DNA from: Frigoribacterium faeni
Lineage (GTDB): Bacteria; Actinomycetota; Actinomycetes; Actinomycetales; Microbacteriaceae
Length of the DNA: 64,000 bases
Direction of reading: 5' to 3'
Assembly (NCBI RefSeq): GCF_007988805.1
Contig: NZ_BJUV01000002.1
Location: 62,001 to 126,000 of the forward strand
How positions within the stretch are numbered: position 1 is the first letter of the stretch; every line of letters starts with the position of its first letter. Positions 17,305 through 25,889 of the stretch are shown in pieces. The notes below the pieces were generated by a model that was given only the letters and a program-made list of their open reading frames with translations, was not told the DNA's origin and made no database searches. The position numbers and the translations under genes are program-made.

Positions 17305-18330
17305 GTGTCCGCCGCCCGCGCCCCTCGAGTCCCCGTCGAAGAGCGTCTGTTCAGCCTGGTCCTCGCGCTCCTCGCGACCGAGCCCGGCCTGACCAAGTCC
17401 GAGATCCTCTCGACCGTCCAGGGGTACCGCCAGAAGTACTCGTCGCGGGGCGACAACGCGGCTCTCGAGCGGCAGTTCGAACGAGACAAGGACGACATCC
17501 GCGATCTCGGCGTGCCTCTCGAGACGCTCGACGATCCCGCCGCGGCGGGCAACAACCAGATGCTCCGCTACCGGATCCCGCGGGGGGCCTACGAGCTCCC
17601 GGTCGACATCTCCTTCTCCTCCGAGGAGACCGCTCTCCTCACCCTGGCCGCGATGGTCTGGCGTGAGGGCACCCTGTCGGGCGAGAGTCGTCGCGCCCTG
17701 CTCAAACTCCGCTCGCTCGGCGGCACGGCCACGGTGCCCGAGCTCGACTACGCGCCTCGGATCCGCGCCCGCGACGCGGCCTTCGAACCCCTCCGCGACG
17801 CCCTCGACCGAGGTGTCCTGGTCCGATTCCAGTACCTGAAACCCGGCGAGACCGAGCCGAGGAGGCGCGAGGTCGCGCCGTATGCGCTGGTCCAGCACCA
17901 GGGGCGGTGGATGGCGGCGTCGATCGAGGCCGACACCGGGCTCCGCAAGACCTTCCTCCTGTCCCGGATCATCGGTCCGGTCTCGGTCACCTCGATCGCG
18001 TTCGAGCGCCCGGCCGACGCCACCGCCGACGCGGCGCTGGCCGCTCTCGACGAGGTGTGGGCCGCTCGCACGGCGACGATCCGCGTCACGCCGGGCTCGG
18101 ACGCCGAGACCAGGCTGACGAAGCGGCTCTCGACCGGGATCCGCGACGACGACGTCCTGATCGTGCACTACTCGGACCAGCAGATCCTCGCCGACGAACT
18201 GGCGTCGTTCGGCCCCGAGGTGACCGTGCTCGAACCGGCCGAGCTCCGCGACCTCGTCGTGTCGCGCCTCCTACGCGTCCTCGACGTCCACTCCGCCGAC
18301 CCGAGCCCGTCCGGAGGCGACCGTGGCTGA
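17305..18330 (+). CDS. pafB: WYL-domain transcriptional regulator PafB
   Basis: A 341-residue partner of the PafBC heterodimer, which activates the RecA/LexA-independent DNA-damage response in mycobacteria by binding single-stranded DNA. A winged HTH (EERLFSLVLALLATEPGLTKSEIL) is followed by a WYL domain (RRREVAPYALVQHQGRWMAAS) and a C-terminal WCX extension. It overlaps pafC by 8 nt. In mycobacteria the gene follows pafA of the pupylation system; here it follows the FKBP lipoprotein gene. Transcription is probably leaderless from the TAGGAT at 17293. Confidence 0.93.
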   Translation: MSAARAPRVPVEERLFSLVLALLATEPGLTKSEILSTVQGYRQKYSSRGDNAALERQFERDKDDIRDLGVPLETLDDPAAAGNNQMLRYRIPRGAYELPVDISFSSEETALLTLAAMVWREGTLSGESRRALLKLRSLGGTATVPELDYAPRIRARDAAFEPLRDALDRGVLVRFQYLKPGETEPRRREVAPYALVQHQGRWMAASIEADTGLRKTFLLSRIIGPVSVTSIAFERPADATADAALAALDEVWAARTATIRVTPGSDAETRLTKRLSTGIRDDDVLIVHYSDQQILADELASFGPEVTVLEPAELRDLVVSRLLRVLDVHSADPSPSGGDRG

Positions 18331-19315
18331 GCGCCGTCCCGCCCTCCACGCGACCGACAAGCTCGCGTTCCTGCTCTCCCTCGTGCCGTACCTGATCGAT
18401 CGCGAGCGGGTCGGCGTGGCCGAGGCGGCCGAGCACTTCGGCGTGTCCGTCGTCGACATCCGGCGCGCGGTGGAGCTGATCGCGGTCTCCGGCGTCCCCG
18501 GCGAGACCGACCAGTACCAGCACGGCGACCTCTTCGACATCGCCTGGGACGACTTCGAGCAGAACGACGTCATCGTCCTGACGCACATGGTCGCCATCGA
18601 CGACTCGCCCCGGTTCTCCGCACGCGAGGCCGCCGCGCTGATCGCCGGTCTGCAGTATCTGTCGTCGCTTCCCGAGAACGCCGACCGTCATGCCATCGCC
18701 ACGCTGATGTCGAAGCTGTCCCGTGGCACCGCGGGCGCCCCGAGCCAGGTCGCCGTCGATCAGCGCGAGACGAGCGAGGTCCTCTCCCTCGTCCAGCGCG
18801 CGGTCGAGCGGGGAGTCCAGCTCGAGTTCGACTACGCGGGCGTCCGGGGCGTCGTCGAGCGTCGCCGCATCGATCCCCTCCGCGTGGAGTCCCTCGACGC
18901 CGACTGGTACCTCCGCGGCTGGGACCACGTGCGAGGGGCCCTCCGGACCTTCCGACTCGATCGCATCGCCCGCCCGGGCCTGACCGACGAGCCCATCACG
19001 TTCCGCGCCTCCGACGTCACGCTGCCCGACACGCTGTTCGCCGGCTCACCGACCGACGAGACCGTCGCCATCGAGATCGACGCGGCCGCGGCCGCGCTCC
19101 TCGCCGACTACGCCCCCGACGACGTCGAGGCCCTCGGCGACGGACGCAGCAGACTCCGGGTCCGCGTCGGCCAGTTCGGCACCGTCGCCCGACTCGTCGC
19201 CGGCCTGCCCGGAGATCCCGAGGTCGTCGCCCCCGAGGGCGCACGGAGGGCGGTCTCGGACTGGGCGGCACGGGCGCTGTCGCACTACGACGACGCCGCC
19301 GCGACGGAATCCTGA
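18323..19315 (+). CDS. pafC: WYL-domain transcriptional regulator PafC
   Basis: A 330-residue second half of PafBC. It starts GTG 18323 inside the end of pafB, so translation is coupled and equal amounts are expected. The N-terminal HTH region contains DKLAFLLSLVPYLIDRERVG, and the WYL domain appears as VERRRIDPLRVESLDADWYL with GWDHVRGALRTFRLDRI. A WCX domain covers the last 80 residues. The role is as for PafB: transcription activation of repair genes with the primary RNA polymerase holoenzyme. Confidence 0.93.
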   Translation: MAERRPALHATDKLAFLLSLVPYLIDRERVGVAEAAEHFGVSVVDIRRAVELIAVSGVPGETDQYQHGDLFDIAWDDFEQNDVIVLTHMVAIDDSPRFSAREAAALIAGLQYLSSLPENADRHAIATLMSKLSRGTAGAPSQVAVDQRETSEVLSLVQRAVERGVQLEFDYAGVRGVVERRRIDPLRVESLDADWYLRGWDHVRGALRTFRLDRIARPGLTDEPITFRASDVTLPDTLFAGSPTDETVAIEIDAAAAALLADYAPDDVEALGDGRSRLRVRVGQFGTVARLVAGLPGDPEVVAPEGARRAVSDWAARALSHYDDAAATES

Positions 19316-19355
19316 CGAGTCGGTGCAGGGCGGCTCGGGGGAGACGCGGCGGGGT

Positions 19356-19361
19356 TAGACT
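19356..19361 (+). promoter_or_regulatory. -10 element of the tatA-tatC promoter
   Basis: TAGACT lies 33 nt before the tatA ATG. A leader of about 27 nt then includes the AAGGAGA site at 19381-19387, in contrast to the leaderless genes nearby. Confidence 0.45.
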
Positions 19362-19394
19362 GGCCATTCCCCTGCCCCGCAAGGAGAACACCTC

Positions 19395-19646
19395 ATGCTC
19401 GGAAATCTCACCGGATTCCACCTGATCATCGTCCTGGCGATCATCCTGCTCCTCTTCGGCGCGCCGAAGCTGCCGGCCCTCGCGAAGAGCATCGCCCAGT
19501 CGATGCGGATCTTCAAGAACGAGGTCCGCGACGACGACAGGGCACCGGCAGACGACTCCGTCCGTCGTGACGACACGTCCACGCGGTCGACGGCAGAGGG
19601 CACGACGGTCCGTCCGTCGCAGAGCGACCTCCCGCCGAAGTCCTGA
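19395..19646 (+). CDS. tatA: Sec-independent protein translocase subunit TatA
   Basis: An 83-residue pore-forming subunit of the twin-arginine translocase. It has one N-terminal transmembrane helix (LIIVLAIILLLFGAPKLPAL) with the FGxxKLP hinge, an amphipathic helix (AKSIAQSMRIFKNEV), and a polar, disordered tail rich in Arg, Asp and Ser. AAGGAGA lies 7 nt before the ATG. It is followed by tatC after 3 nt. Tat exports folded, often cofactor-bearing proteins; the Rieske protein encoded at 39.5 kb is a plausible client. Confidence 0.95.
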   Translation: MLGNLTGFHLIIVLAIILLLFGAPKLPALAKSIAQSMRIFKNEVRDDDRAPADDSVRRDDTSTRSTAEGTTVRPSQSDLPPKS

Positions 19647-19649
19647 TCC

Positions 19650-20477
19650 GTGGCCACGACGACGACTCGTGGCCGCAGCGGAGAAGAGAAGCAGCCCAAG
19701 GGCCGCACCAAAGACGGTCGCATGTCGCTCGGCCAGCATCTCGTCGAACTCCGCAAGCGGCTGTTCATCGCCGCCCTCGCCCTCGTGCTCGCGAGCATCG
19801 CGGGGTGGTTCCTCTCCCAGTTCGTCCTCGACTTCCTCCGCGAGCCCGTCACCCGCATCGCCGAGGCGAGGTCACGCGAGGCCACGCTCAACTACCCGGG
19901 CGTCAGCTCGAGCTTCGACCTCCGGATCCAGATCTCGGTCACGGTCGGCGTCATCCTGTCGAGCCCGGTCTGGCTGTACCAGATCTGGGCCTTCATCGTC
20001 CCGGCCCTCGTCCGTCGCGAGAAGCTCTACGCCATCGGCTTCATCGGCACGGCGATCCCGCTCTTCCTCCTCGGGTGCGTGAGCGGCCTCTTCGTCCTCC
20101 CGCACATCGTCGAGGTGCTGACCGGCTTCGCCGCCCAGCAGGATGCCGCGATCATCGACGCGAAGCAGTACTACGACTTCGTCCTCAAGCTCGTGCTCGC
20201 GGTCGGCATCGCCTTCGTCCTGCCGGTCTTCCTCGTCCTCCTCAACTTCGTCGGCGTGATCTCGGCCGCGGCCATCATCAAGGGCTGGCGCGTCGCCATC
20301 CTGCTCATCACGCTCTTCACGGCCATCGCGACGCCCGCAGCCGATGTCTTCTCCATGTTCCTCCTCGCGATCCCGATGCTGGTCCTGTACTTCGCCGGCG
20401 CGGGTGTCGCCTGGATCCACGACCGTCGAGCGGCCAAGAAGGCCGCCGCCCTCGACGCCGAACTCGCGACAGGATGA
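19650..20477 (+). CDS. tatC: Sec-independent protein translocase subunit TatC
   Basis: A 275-residue six-helix membrane receptor for twin-arginine signal peptides. Family marks are SLGQHLVELRKRLFIAALAL at the first helix, FDLRIQISVTVGVILSSPVW, the YQIWAFIVPAL block and FVLPVFLVLLNFVGVIS. Start GTG 19650 lies 3 nt after tatA, and the region before helix 1 is basic. The window has only tatA and tatC, the minimal pair; a tatB could lie elsewhere. helY starts 4 nt after its stop. Confidence 0.95.
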   Translation: MATTTTRGRSGEEKQPKGRTKDGRMSLGQHLVELRKRLFIAALALVLASIAGWFLSQFVLDFLREPVTRIAEARSREATLNYPGVSSSFDLRIQISVTVGVILSSPVWLYQIWAFIVPALVRREKLYAIGFIGTAIPLFLLGCVSGLFVLPHIVEVLTGFAAQQDAAIIDAKQYYDFVLKLVLAVGIAFVLPVFLVLLNFVGVISAAAIIKGWRVAILLITLFTAIATPAADVFSMFLLAIPMLVLYFAGAGVAWIHDRRAAKKAAALDAELATG

Positions 20478-20481
20478 CCTC

Positions 20482-22974
20482 ATGAGCAGCGCTCCGAGCC
20501 CGGCCGAACGATTCGCCGCGTCGAAGACGCGCGTCCGCACCCCGCAGCTCCAGTCGTTCCGGTCGAGACTCGGGTTCGCGCTCGATCCCTTCCAGATCGC
20601 GGCCTGCGAGTCGGTCGAGCAGGGCAACAGCGTGCTCGTGGCGGCCCCGACGGGAGCCGGCAAGACCCTCGTCGCCGAGTTCGCCATCCATCTCGCCATG
20701 CAGCACGCCCGCGACAAGGTCTTCTACACAGCCCCGATGAAGGCCCTGAGCAACCAGAAGTTCCAGGAGCTCGTCGCCGAGTACGGCGCCTCCGAGGTGG
20801 GTCTGCTCACCGGCGACACGAACGTCAACTCGCGCGCCCGCATCGTCGTCATGACGACCGAGGTCCTGCGCAACATGGTCTACGCGGGCTCCGACATGCT
20901 CGACGACCTCCGGTACGTCGTCCTCGACGAGGTGCACTACCTCGCCGACCGGTTCCGCGGCGCCGTGTGGGAGGAGGTCATCATCCATCTCCCGCTCGAC
21001 GTCCGGCTGGTGTCCCTGAGCGCCACCGTGTCGAACGCGGAGGAGTTCGGCGACTGGCTGCAGACCGTCCGCGGCGGGACCGACGTGATCGTCTCCGAGG
21101 ACCGACCCGTGCCGCTCGACCAGCACGTCCTCGTCGGAGGCAAGTTCCTCGACCTGTTCGACTCCAGCGGGCAGGCTGCGACGAACCGGGTGAACCCCGA
21201 GCTGCTCCGGGCGACGTCGTTGTCGCGGAAGGGCGGCCAGGGCAGGCGCGGCGACGGCCGCTCGCACGGCTCGCGTGGTCATCTTGTCCCGCCGATGCAG
21301 CACGGTCCTGGTCGTCTCGACCGCTGGAGGATCGTCGAGATGCTCGACGACCAGAACCTCCTGCCGGCCATCTTCTTCGTCTTCAGCCGCGTGGGCTGCG
21401 ACCAGGCCGTGAAGCAGGTCCTGCGCTCGGGCATCCGCCTGACGACCTCCGACCAGCGCCAGGAGATCCGCGAGATCGTCGAGGCCCGGTGCCGCACCCT
21501 CCGCGACGAGGACCTCGCGGTCCTGGGCTACTGGCAGTGGCTCGACGGACTCGAACGCGGTGTGGCCGCCCACCACGCCGGCCTCCTGCCGGCGTTCAAG
21601 GAGGTCGTCGAGGAGCTGTTCCAGAAGAAGCTCGTCAAGGTCGTCTTCGCGACCGAGACGCTCGCCCTCGGCATCAACATGCCGGCTCGCACGGTCGTCC
21701 TCGAGAAGCTCGAGAAGTTCAACGGCGAGGCGCGCGTGCCGATCACTCCGGGGGAGTACACCCAGCTCACCGGGCGCGCCGGCCGCCGCGGGATCGACGT
21801 CGAGGGCCACTCGCTCATCCAGTGGCAGCCCGGGCTGGATCCCCAGGCCGTGGCGTCGCTGGCGTCACGGCGCACGTACCCGATGAACTCCAGCTTCCGG
21901 CCGACCTACAACATGGCCGTGAACCTCATCGAGCAGTTCGGCCGCTCGCGCACGCGGGAGGTCCTCGAGACGTCCTTCGCCCAGTTCCAGGCCGACCGCG
22001 CCGTCGTCGACCTCGCCCGCAAGGTGCGCACGCAGCAGGAGAGCCTCGACGGTTACGCGCGCAGCATGCAATGCCACCTCGGCGACTTCCGCGAGTACAC
22101 CCTCATCCGGCGTGAGCTCGGCGACCTCGAGAAGCAGGGCGCCGCCCGGGCCGACGCGCAGTCGCGCAGCGAGCACGAGAAGCGCCAGCGCCGACTCGGC
22201 GACCTGCGTCGCGAGCTGCGGCAGCACCCCTGCCACGCCTGCCCGGACCGGGAGCAGCACGCCCGCTGGTCCGAACGCTGGTTCAAGCTCAAGAAGCAGA
22301 CCGATCAGCTCTCGGCTCAGATCCGCAGCCGCACGGGGGCCGTCGCCAAGGTCTTCGACCGGGTGACCGACGTGCTGCTCGACCGGGGCTATCTCGTCCC
22401 CCGCGCCTCCTCGGGGGCCTCATCGAGCCGGGGAGGCACGGGCCGGCTCTCGAGGACCGACGAGGTCGACGTCGCCCCGGCCGGCCGGACCCTCCGCCGC
22501 ATCTACGGAGATCGCGACCTCCTCGTGGCCGAGAGCCTCCGCCTCGGGTTGTGGAACATGCTCGACGTGCCGTCGATGGCGGCCATGGCGGCCACCCTCG
22601 TGTACGAGCCGCGTCGTGACGAGGGGATGGTCTCCGAGCGGTTCCTCCCTCGCGGGGAGTTTCGAACCGCCCTCGACGAGACCCAGAAGCTCTGGGCCGA
22701 GCTCGACGACCTCGAGCAGGAGCACCGGCTCCCCGGCAGCATCCCGCCCGCACCCGGTCTCGCCCTGGCGATGCACCGGTGGGCGAGGGGCGCGAGCCTC
22801 GACTCCGTCCTGGAAGACGCCGAGCTCGCCGCCGGCGACTTCGTCCGCTGGACGAAGCAGACCATCGACCTGCTCGATCAGCTGTCCGTCGTGGCCGACC
22901 TGCCGGTCGGCCCCACCGCCCGGCAGGCCCTCGACGCGGTCCGGCGGGGGATCGTGTCCTACTCGGCGGTCTGA
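20482..22974 (+). CDS. helY: DEAD/DEAH-box RNA helicase HelY (Ski2/Mtr4-like)
   Basis: An 830-residue SF2 helicase. Motif I is VAAPTGAGKTLVAEF, motif II VVLDEVHYLAD (DEVH), motif III SLSATVSN and motif VI QLTGRAGRRGIDVEG. The C-terminal half has the DSHCT-like helical region, and a CHACPDREQHARW segment contains a potential metal-binding cysteine pair. It is predicted to unwind structured RNA in processing or decay; its cellular role in actinobacteria is poorly defined. Its position after tatC is conserved in actinobacteria. The ATG at 20482 follows tatC by 4 nt. Confidence 0.93.
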   Translation: MSSAPSPAERFAASKTRVRTPQLQSFRSRLGFALDPFQIAACESVEQGNSVLVAAPTGAGKTLVAEFAIHLAMQHARDKVFYTAPMKALSNQKFQELVAEYGASEVGLLTGDTNVNSRARIVVMTTEVLRNMVYAGSDMLDDLRYVVLDEVHYLADRFRGAVWEEVIIHLPLDVRLVSLSATVSNAEEFGDWLQTVRGGTDVIVSEDRPVPLDQHVLVGGKFLDLFDSSGQAATNRVNPELLRATSLSRKGGQGRRGDGRSHGSRGHLVPPMQHGPGRLDRWRIVEMLDDQNLLPAIFFVFSRVGCDQAVKQVLRSGIRLTTSDQRQEIREIVEARCRTLRDEDLAVLGYWQWLDGLERGVAAHHAGLLPAFKEVVEELFQKKLVKVVFATETLALGINMPARTVVLEKLEKFNGEARVPITPGEYTQLTGRAGRRGIDVEGHSLIQWQPGLDPQAVASLASRRTYPMNSSFRPTYNMAVNLIEQFGRSRTREVLETSFAQFQADRAVVDLARKVRTQQESLDGYARSMQCHLGDFREYTLIRRELGDLEKQGAARADAQSRSEHEKRQRRLGDLRRELRQHPCHACPDREQHARWSERWFKLKKQTDQLSAQIRSRTGAVAKVFDRVTDVLLDRGYLVPRASSGASSSRGGTGRLSRTDEVDVAPAGRTLRRIYGDRDLLVAESLRLGLWNMLDVPSMAAMAATLVYEPRRDEGMVSERFLPRGEFRTALDETQKLWAELDDLEQEHRLPGSIPPAPGLALAMHRWARGASLDSVLEDAELAAGDFVRWTKQTIDLLDQLSVVADLPVGPTARQALDAVRRGIVSYSAV

Positions 22975-23005
22975 CCGGGAGGCGGGTCTCCCAGCCTCGG
23001 CGACC

Positions 23006-23011
23006 TAGAAT
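23006..23011 (+). promoter_or_regulatory. -10 element of a leaderless promoter (lnt)
   Basis: TAGAAT is followed after 6 nt by GTG 23018, with no ribosome-binding site. This start defines the N-terminus of Lnt. Confidence 0.6.
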
Positions 23012-23017
23012 CCTCAG

Positions 23018-24631
23018 GTGCCCACCCGTGTGACCGAGTTCCGACTGCCCCTCTGGTCGGCGTTGATCGTCGCGCTCGGCGCTGGGCCCGTGCTCGACGC
23101 CGGGTTCCCCGACGGCGACGTCTGGCCCCTGACCTTCGTCGGGATCGGCTTCGTGCTGCTGGCGCTCCGCGGCAGACGTGCCGGCGGCGCGTTCCTCGTC
23201 GGCCTGGTCGCCGGGCTCTCGTTCTATCTCCTGCACATCCAATGGGCGACGTTGTTCCTCGGCATCGTCCCCTGGGCGGCGCTGTCCACGCTCGAGGCGC
23301 TGTTCTTCGCCGGGGGAGCGGTGCTCCTGACCCTGGCCTACCGGTGGGTGCCCCGGGTCTGGCCCGGCACGCTCGGTCGCGCGCTCCTCCTCCCGGTCGT
23401 GGTGGCCGGCCTGTGGACCCTGCGCGAGTTCGTCGCCGGCAACTGGCCCTACGGCGGATTCGCCTGGGGCAGGGTCGCTCTGAGCCAGTCCGAGAGCCCG
23501 TTCGGCGGTCTCGTCGCGTACCTGGGCATCTCGGGTCTGAGCTTCCTCATGGTCGCCATCGTGGCGGCGCTGATCGAGCTCGCGATGCTCAGCACCGTCC
23601 GAGGGTCCACGCGCCTCCTGGCCGGGGCGACGGTCGTCGCCGCCGCCCTCGCCGTCCCCGCCTGGCCGACGTTCACCGACGGGACGGCCACGATCGCCGG
23701 AGTCCAGGGCAACGGCAAGGCCGGCTACTTCGACTCGGCCGACCGGGCCTACGGCGATCTGACGGACGCCCAGGTGCTCGCCATGCAGGGCGTCGACCCG
23801 ACGGCGAACGACCTCGACCTCGTCGTCTGGCCGGAGGGCGGGAGCGACCGCGACCCCACCCGCGACGAGTTCGGACGCTACGTCTTCGACGCCATCACGC
23901 AGGGCTACGGCGCGCCGCTCCTCTCCGGGGTCATCACCCAGTCGGACGACGGCGAGACGACCTACAACTCGTCGATCCTGTGGGACGACGGCGAGGTCCA
24001 GGGCCAGTACGACAAGAAGCACCCGGTGCCCTTCGGCGAGTACGTCCCCGATCGCGCCTTCTGGCGACCCTTCGCCCCCGACCTGATCGATCTCATCGCC
24101 CGTGACTACACGCCGGGCACCCGAGACGAGGCCATCGACGTGGGCGACTTCGTGGCGGGCATCTCGATCTGCTTCGACATCGTCGACGACCAGCTCATCA
24201 CCAACATGATGGACCAGGGCGCCCAGGTCATCATCGCGCAGACGAACAACGCCGATTTCGGGTCGCGACCCGGCCAGACGGACGAGAACGAGCAGCAGCT
24301 GGCCATCGCGAAGATGCGGGCCATCGAGACGGCTCGATCGGTGGTCAACGTGTCGACGGTCGCGTCCACGCGGGTCATCGACGCCCACGGGGACGTCGTG
24401 GACGGCACCGCCGACTACGAGGCCGGCACGATGGTCACCGAGGTCGATCTGGGCACGGGGACGACTCCCGCGGTCGTCGCGAGCCGGGCGATCGAGCTCT
24501 TCGTGGCGTTCTTCGGCCTCGCCATGCTGATCATGTCCCGGCTGTTCCTCGGTCGCCGTCGTGCCCACGACGACGAGAACGGCCCCGTCACCACCCTGCG
24601 GGGTGCCGACGGAGCCGTTCTCGTCCGCTGA
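23018..24631 (+). CDS. lnt: Apolipoprotein N-acyltransferase
   Basis: A 537-residue membrane enzyme that adds the third acyl chain to the N-terminal cysteine of lipoproteins. The N-terminal 200 residues are a bundle of transmembrane helices including LREFVAGNWPYGGFAWGR. The extracellular nitrilase domain holds the catalytic triad: Glu in VVWPEGGSDRDP, Lys in QYDKKHPVPFGEY and Cys in GISICFDIVDD. A C-terminal helix returns to the membrane. PEGG replaces the more common PETA around the Glu. Candidate substrates in this window include the FKBP lipoprotein and CtaC. Confidence 0.93.
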   Translation: MPTRVTEFRLPLWSALIVALGAGPVLDAGFPDGDVWPLTFVGIGFVLLALRGRRAGGAFLVGLVAGLSFYLLHIQWATLFLGIVPWAALSTLEALFFAGGAVLLTLAYRWVPRVWPGTLGRALLLPVVVAGLWTLREFVAGNWPYGGFAWGRVALSQSESPFGGLVAYLGISGLSFLMVAIVAALIELAMLSTVRGSTRLLAGATVVAAALAVPAWPTFTDGTATIAGVQGNGKAGYFDSADRAYGDLTDAQVLAMQGVDPTANDLDLVVWPEGGSDRDPTRDEFGRYVFDAITQGYGAPLLSGVITQSDDGETTYNSSILWDDGEVQGQYDKKHPVPFGEYVPDRAFWRPFAPDLIDLIARDYTPGTRDEAIDVGDFVAGISICFDIVDDQLITNMMDQGAQVIIAQTNNADFGSRPGQTDENEQQLAIAKMRAIETARSVVNVSTVASTRVIDAHGDVVDGTADYEAGTMVTEVDLGTGTTPAVVASRAIELFVAFFGLAMLIMSRLFLGRRRAHDDENGPVTTLRGADGAVLVR

Positions 24632-24648
24632 TCTCGAGACGGGGCGAC

Positions 24649-25014
24649 TCAGGCCCCGATCTTGACCTGGCCCTTGCGAGCCCGCAGGAAGTCGAGGCGC
24701 TCCTGCAGCAGCTCTTCGAGCTCGTCGCGCGTGCGACGCTCGAGGAGCATGTCCCAGTGCGACCTCGGCACCTTGACATCGGCCTCGTCGATCTCGACGG
24801 GCTTGCCGTCGGCCGACAGGAGCCGGCCCTCTCGACCGCTCTTCGGCGACTGCCAGATGTCGGGGATCTCCGCCTCGGCGGCGAACACCATCTCGAAGGT
24901 GGTCCCGTCCTCGGTCTGATAGACGGCCTTCTTCCGAGGTGAGAACTCGACGCCCTCTTCGCTCTGCAGGCTCTGACTACCCAGTCTCATACCGCGCAAA
25001 CTGCGATCTGCCAT
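24649..25014 (-). CDS. rbpA: RNA polymerase-binding protein RbpA
   Basis: A 121-residue actinobacterial transcription factor that binds the sigma factor and promoter DNA and stabilises the open complex. The N-terminal tail is MADRSLRGMRLGSQSLQSEE, the core beta domain contains KAVYQTEDGTTFEMVFAAEA, and the C-terminal sigma-interaction domain holds VPRSHWDMLLERRTRDELEE. The zinc-coordinating cysteines of some streptomycete orthologues are absent, as is common in this lineage. GAGGAG precedes the ATG. It is convergent with lnt, with only 17 nt between the stops. Confidence 0.95.
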   Translation of the reverse strand: MADRSLRGMRLGSQSLQSEEGVEFSPRKKAVYQTEDGTTFEMVFAAEAEIPDIWQSPKSGREGRLLSADGKPVEIDEADVKVPRSHWDMLLERRTRDELEELLQERLDFLRARKGQVKIGA

Positions 25015-25100
25015 TGTGTGGTCTCCTCTCGCGTTGCAATCTCCCGTTGTAACCCGGGATTCGGTGCGGATGTTTCGTCCGAGAGGCTTTCACAGTGCCT

Positions 25101-25889
25101 TCACAGTGGAGGGGAGCTCCCGCGAGGGGTCTCGACCACGGCCAGATCGGCACGGTCGGTGACCAGCCCCTGCACTCCCATGGCCACCAGCCGACGCATG
25201 TCGGCGGGGCGGTCGACCGTCCAGACATGCGTCTCGACGCCGACGGACGCGAGGTCCCGGATACGACGCTCCGTGACGATCCGGACCGGTCCTCTCCGCT
25301 CGGGGACCTGGATCGCTCCGCAGCCGGCGACGGCTCGGCCCAGCAGCCACCGGCGCGCGGCGCCGGCGGGCACGAGTCCGGCGACGACGACGCCGATCAC
25401 GCCTCGAGAGGAGGCGGACGTCGCCACCCCGGGCAGCCCGGCGACGACACGGCGTCGGCGCGCGTGGGAGAACGAGGTCACCAGCACGCGGTCCGTCGCC
25501 CCGGCCCGTCGGATCGCCTGGATGGTCGGCTCGACCGCCTCGTCCACCTTGACGTCGATGTTGAACCGGGTGTCGGGGAAGGCGTCCAAGGCCTCGATGA
25601 GCGAGGGCAGACGCTGGTCGTCGGCGAGTCGGATGCCCGACACGTCGGACCAGTCGAGGTCGCGGAGGCGCTCGTCGCGTCCCGCGATCCGCCGCAGGTC
25701 GGGATCATGGCTGATGACCGCGACACCGTCGCGAGTCGCGTGCACGTCCGTCTCGACGTAGTCGACGCCGAGGGCCACGGCTTTCGCGAACGCGAGCATG
25801 GTGTTCTCGGGAGCCTCCACGTGGAGGCCGCGATGAGCCAGGATGCGAGGCGCGGCGGGCGTGAAGTAGCCCGAGGACCCGGGGGTCAC
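25101..25889 (-). CDS. Glycerophosphodiester phosphodiesterase
   Basis: A 262-residue TIM-barrel enzyme hydrolysing glycerophosphodiesters to sn-glycerol 3-phosphate and an alcohol. The GDPD signature is ILAHRGLHVEAPENTMLAF with the catalytic His/Arg, followed by DYVETDVHATRDGVAVISHD, which supplies the metal-binding Glu/Asp and the second His. No signal peptide is seen, so it is probably cytosolic. The GTG start overlaps the stop of the SPFH gene as GTGA, so it is the last gene of a three-gene operon. The glycerol 3-phosphate could join the glycerol pathway at 31.7-36.7 kb. Confidence 0.92.
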   Translation of the reverse strand: MTPGSSGYFTPAAPRILAHRGLHVEAPENTMLAFAKAVALGVDYVETDVHATRDGVAVISHDPDLRRIAGRDERLRDLDWSDVSGIRLADDQRLPSLIEALDAFPDTRFNIDVKVDEAVEPTIQAIRRAGATDRVLVTSFSHARRRRVVAGLPGVATSASSRGVIGVVVAGLVPAGAARRWLLGRAVAGCGAIQVPERRGPVRIVTERRIRDLASVGVETHVWTVDRPADMRRLVAMGVQGLVTDRADLAVVETPRGSSPPL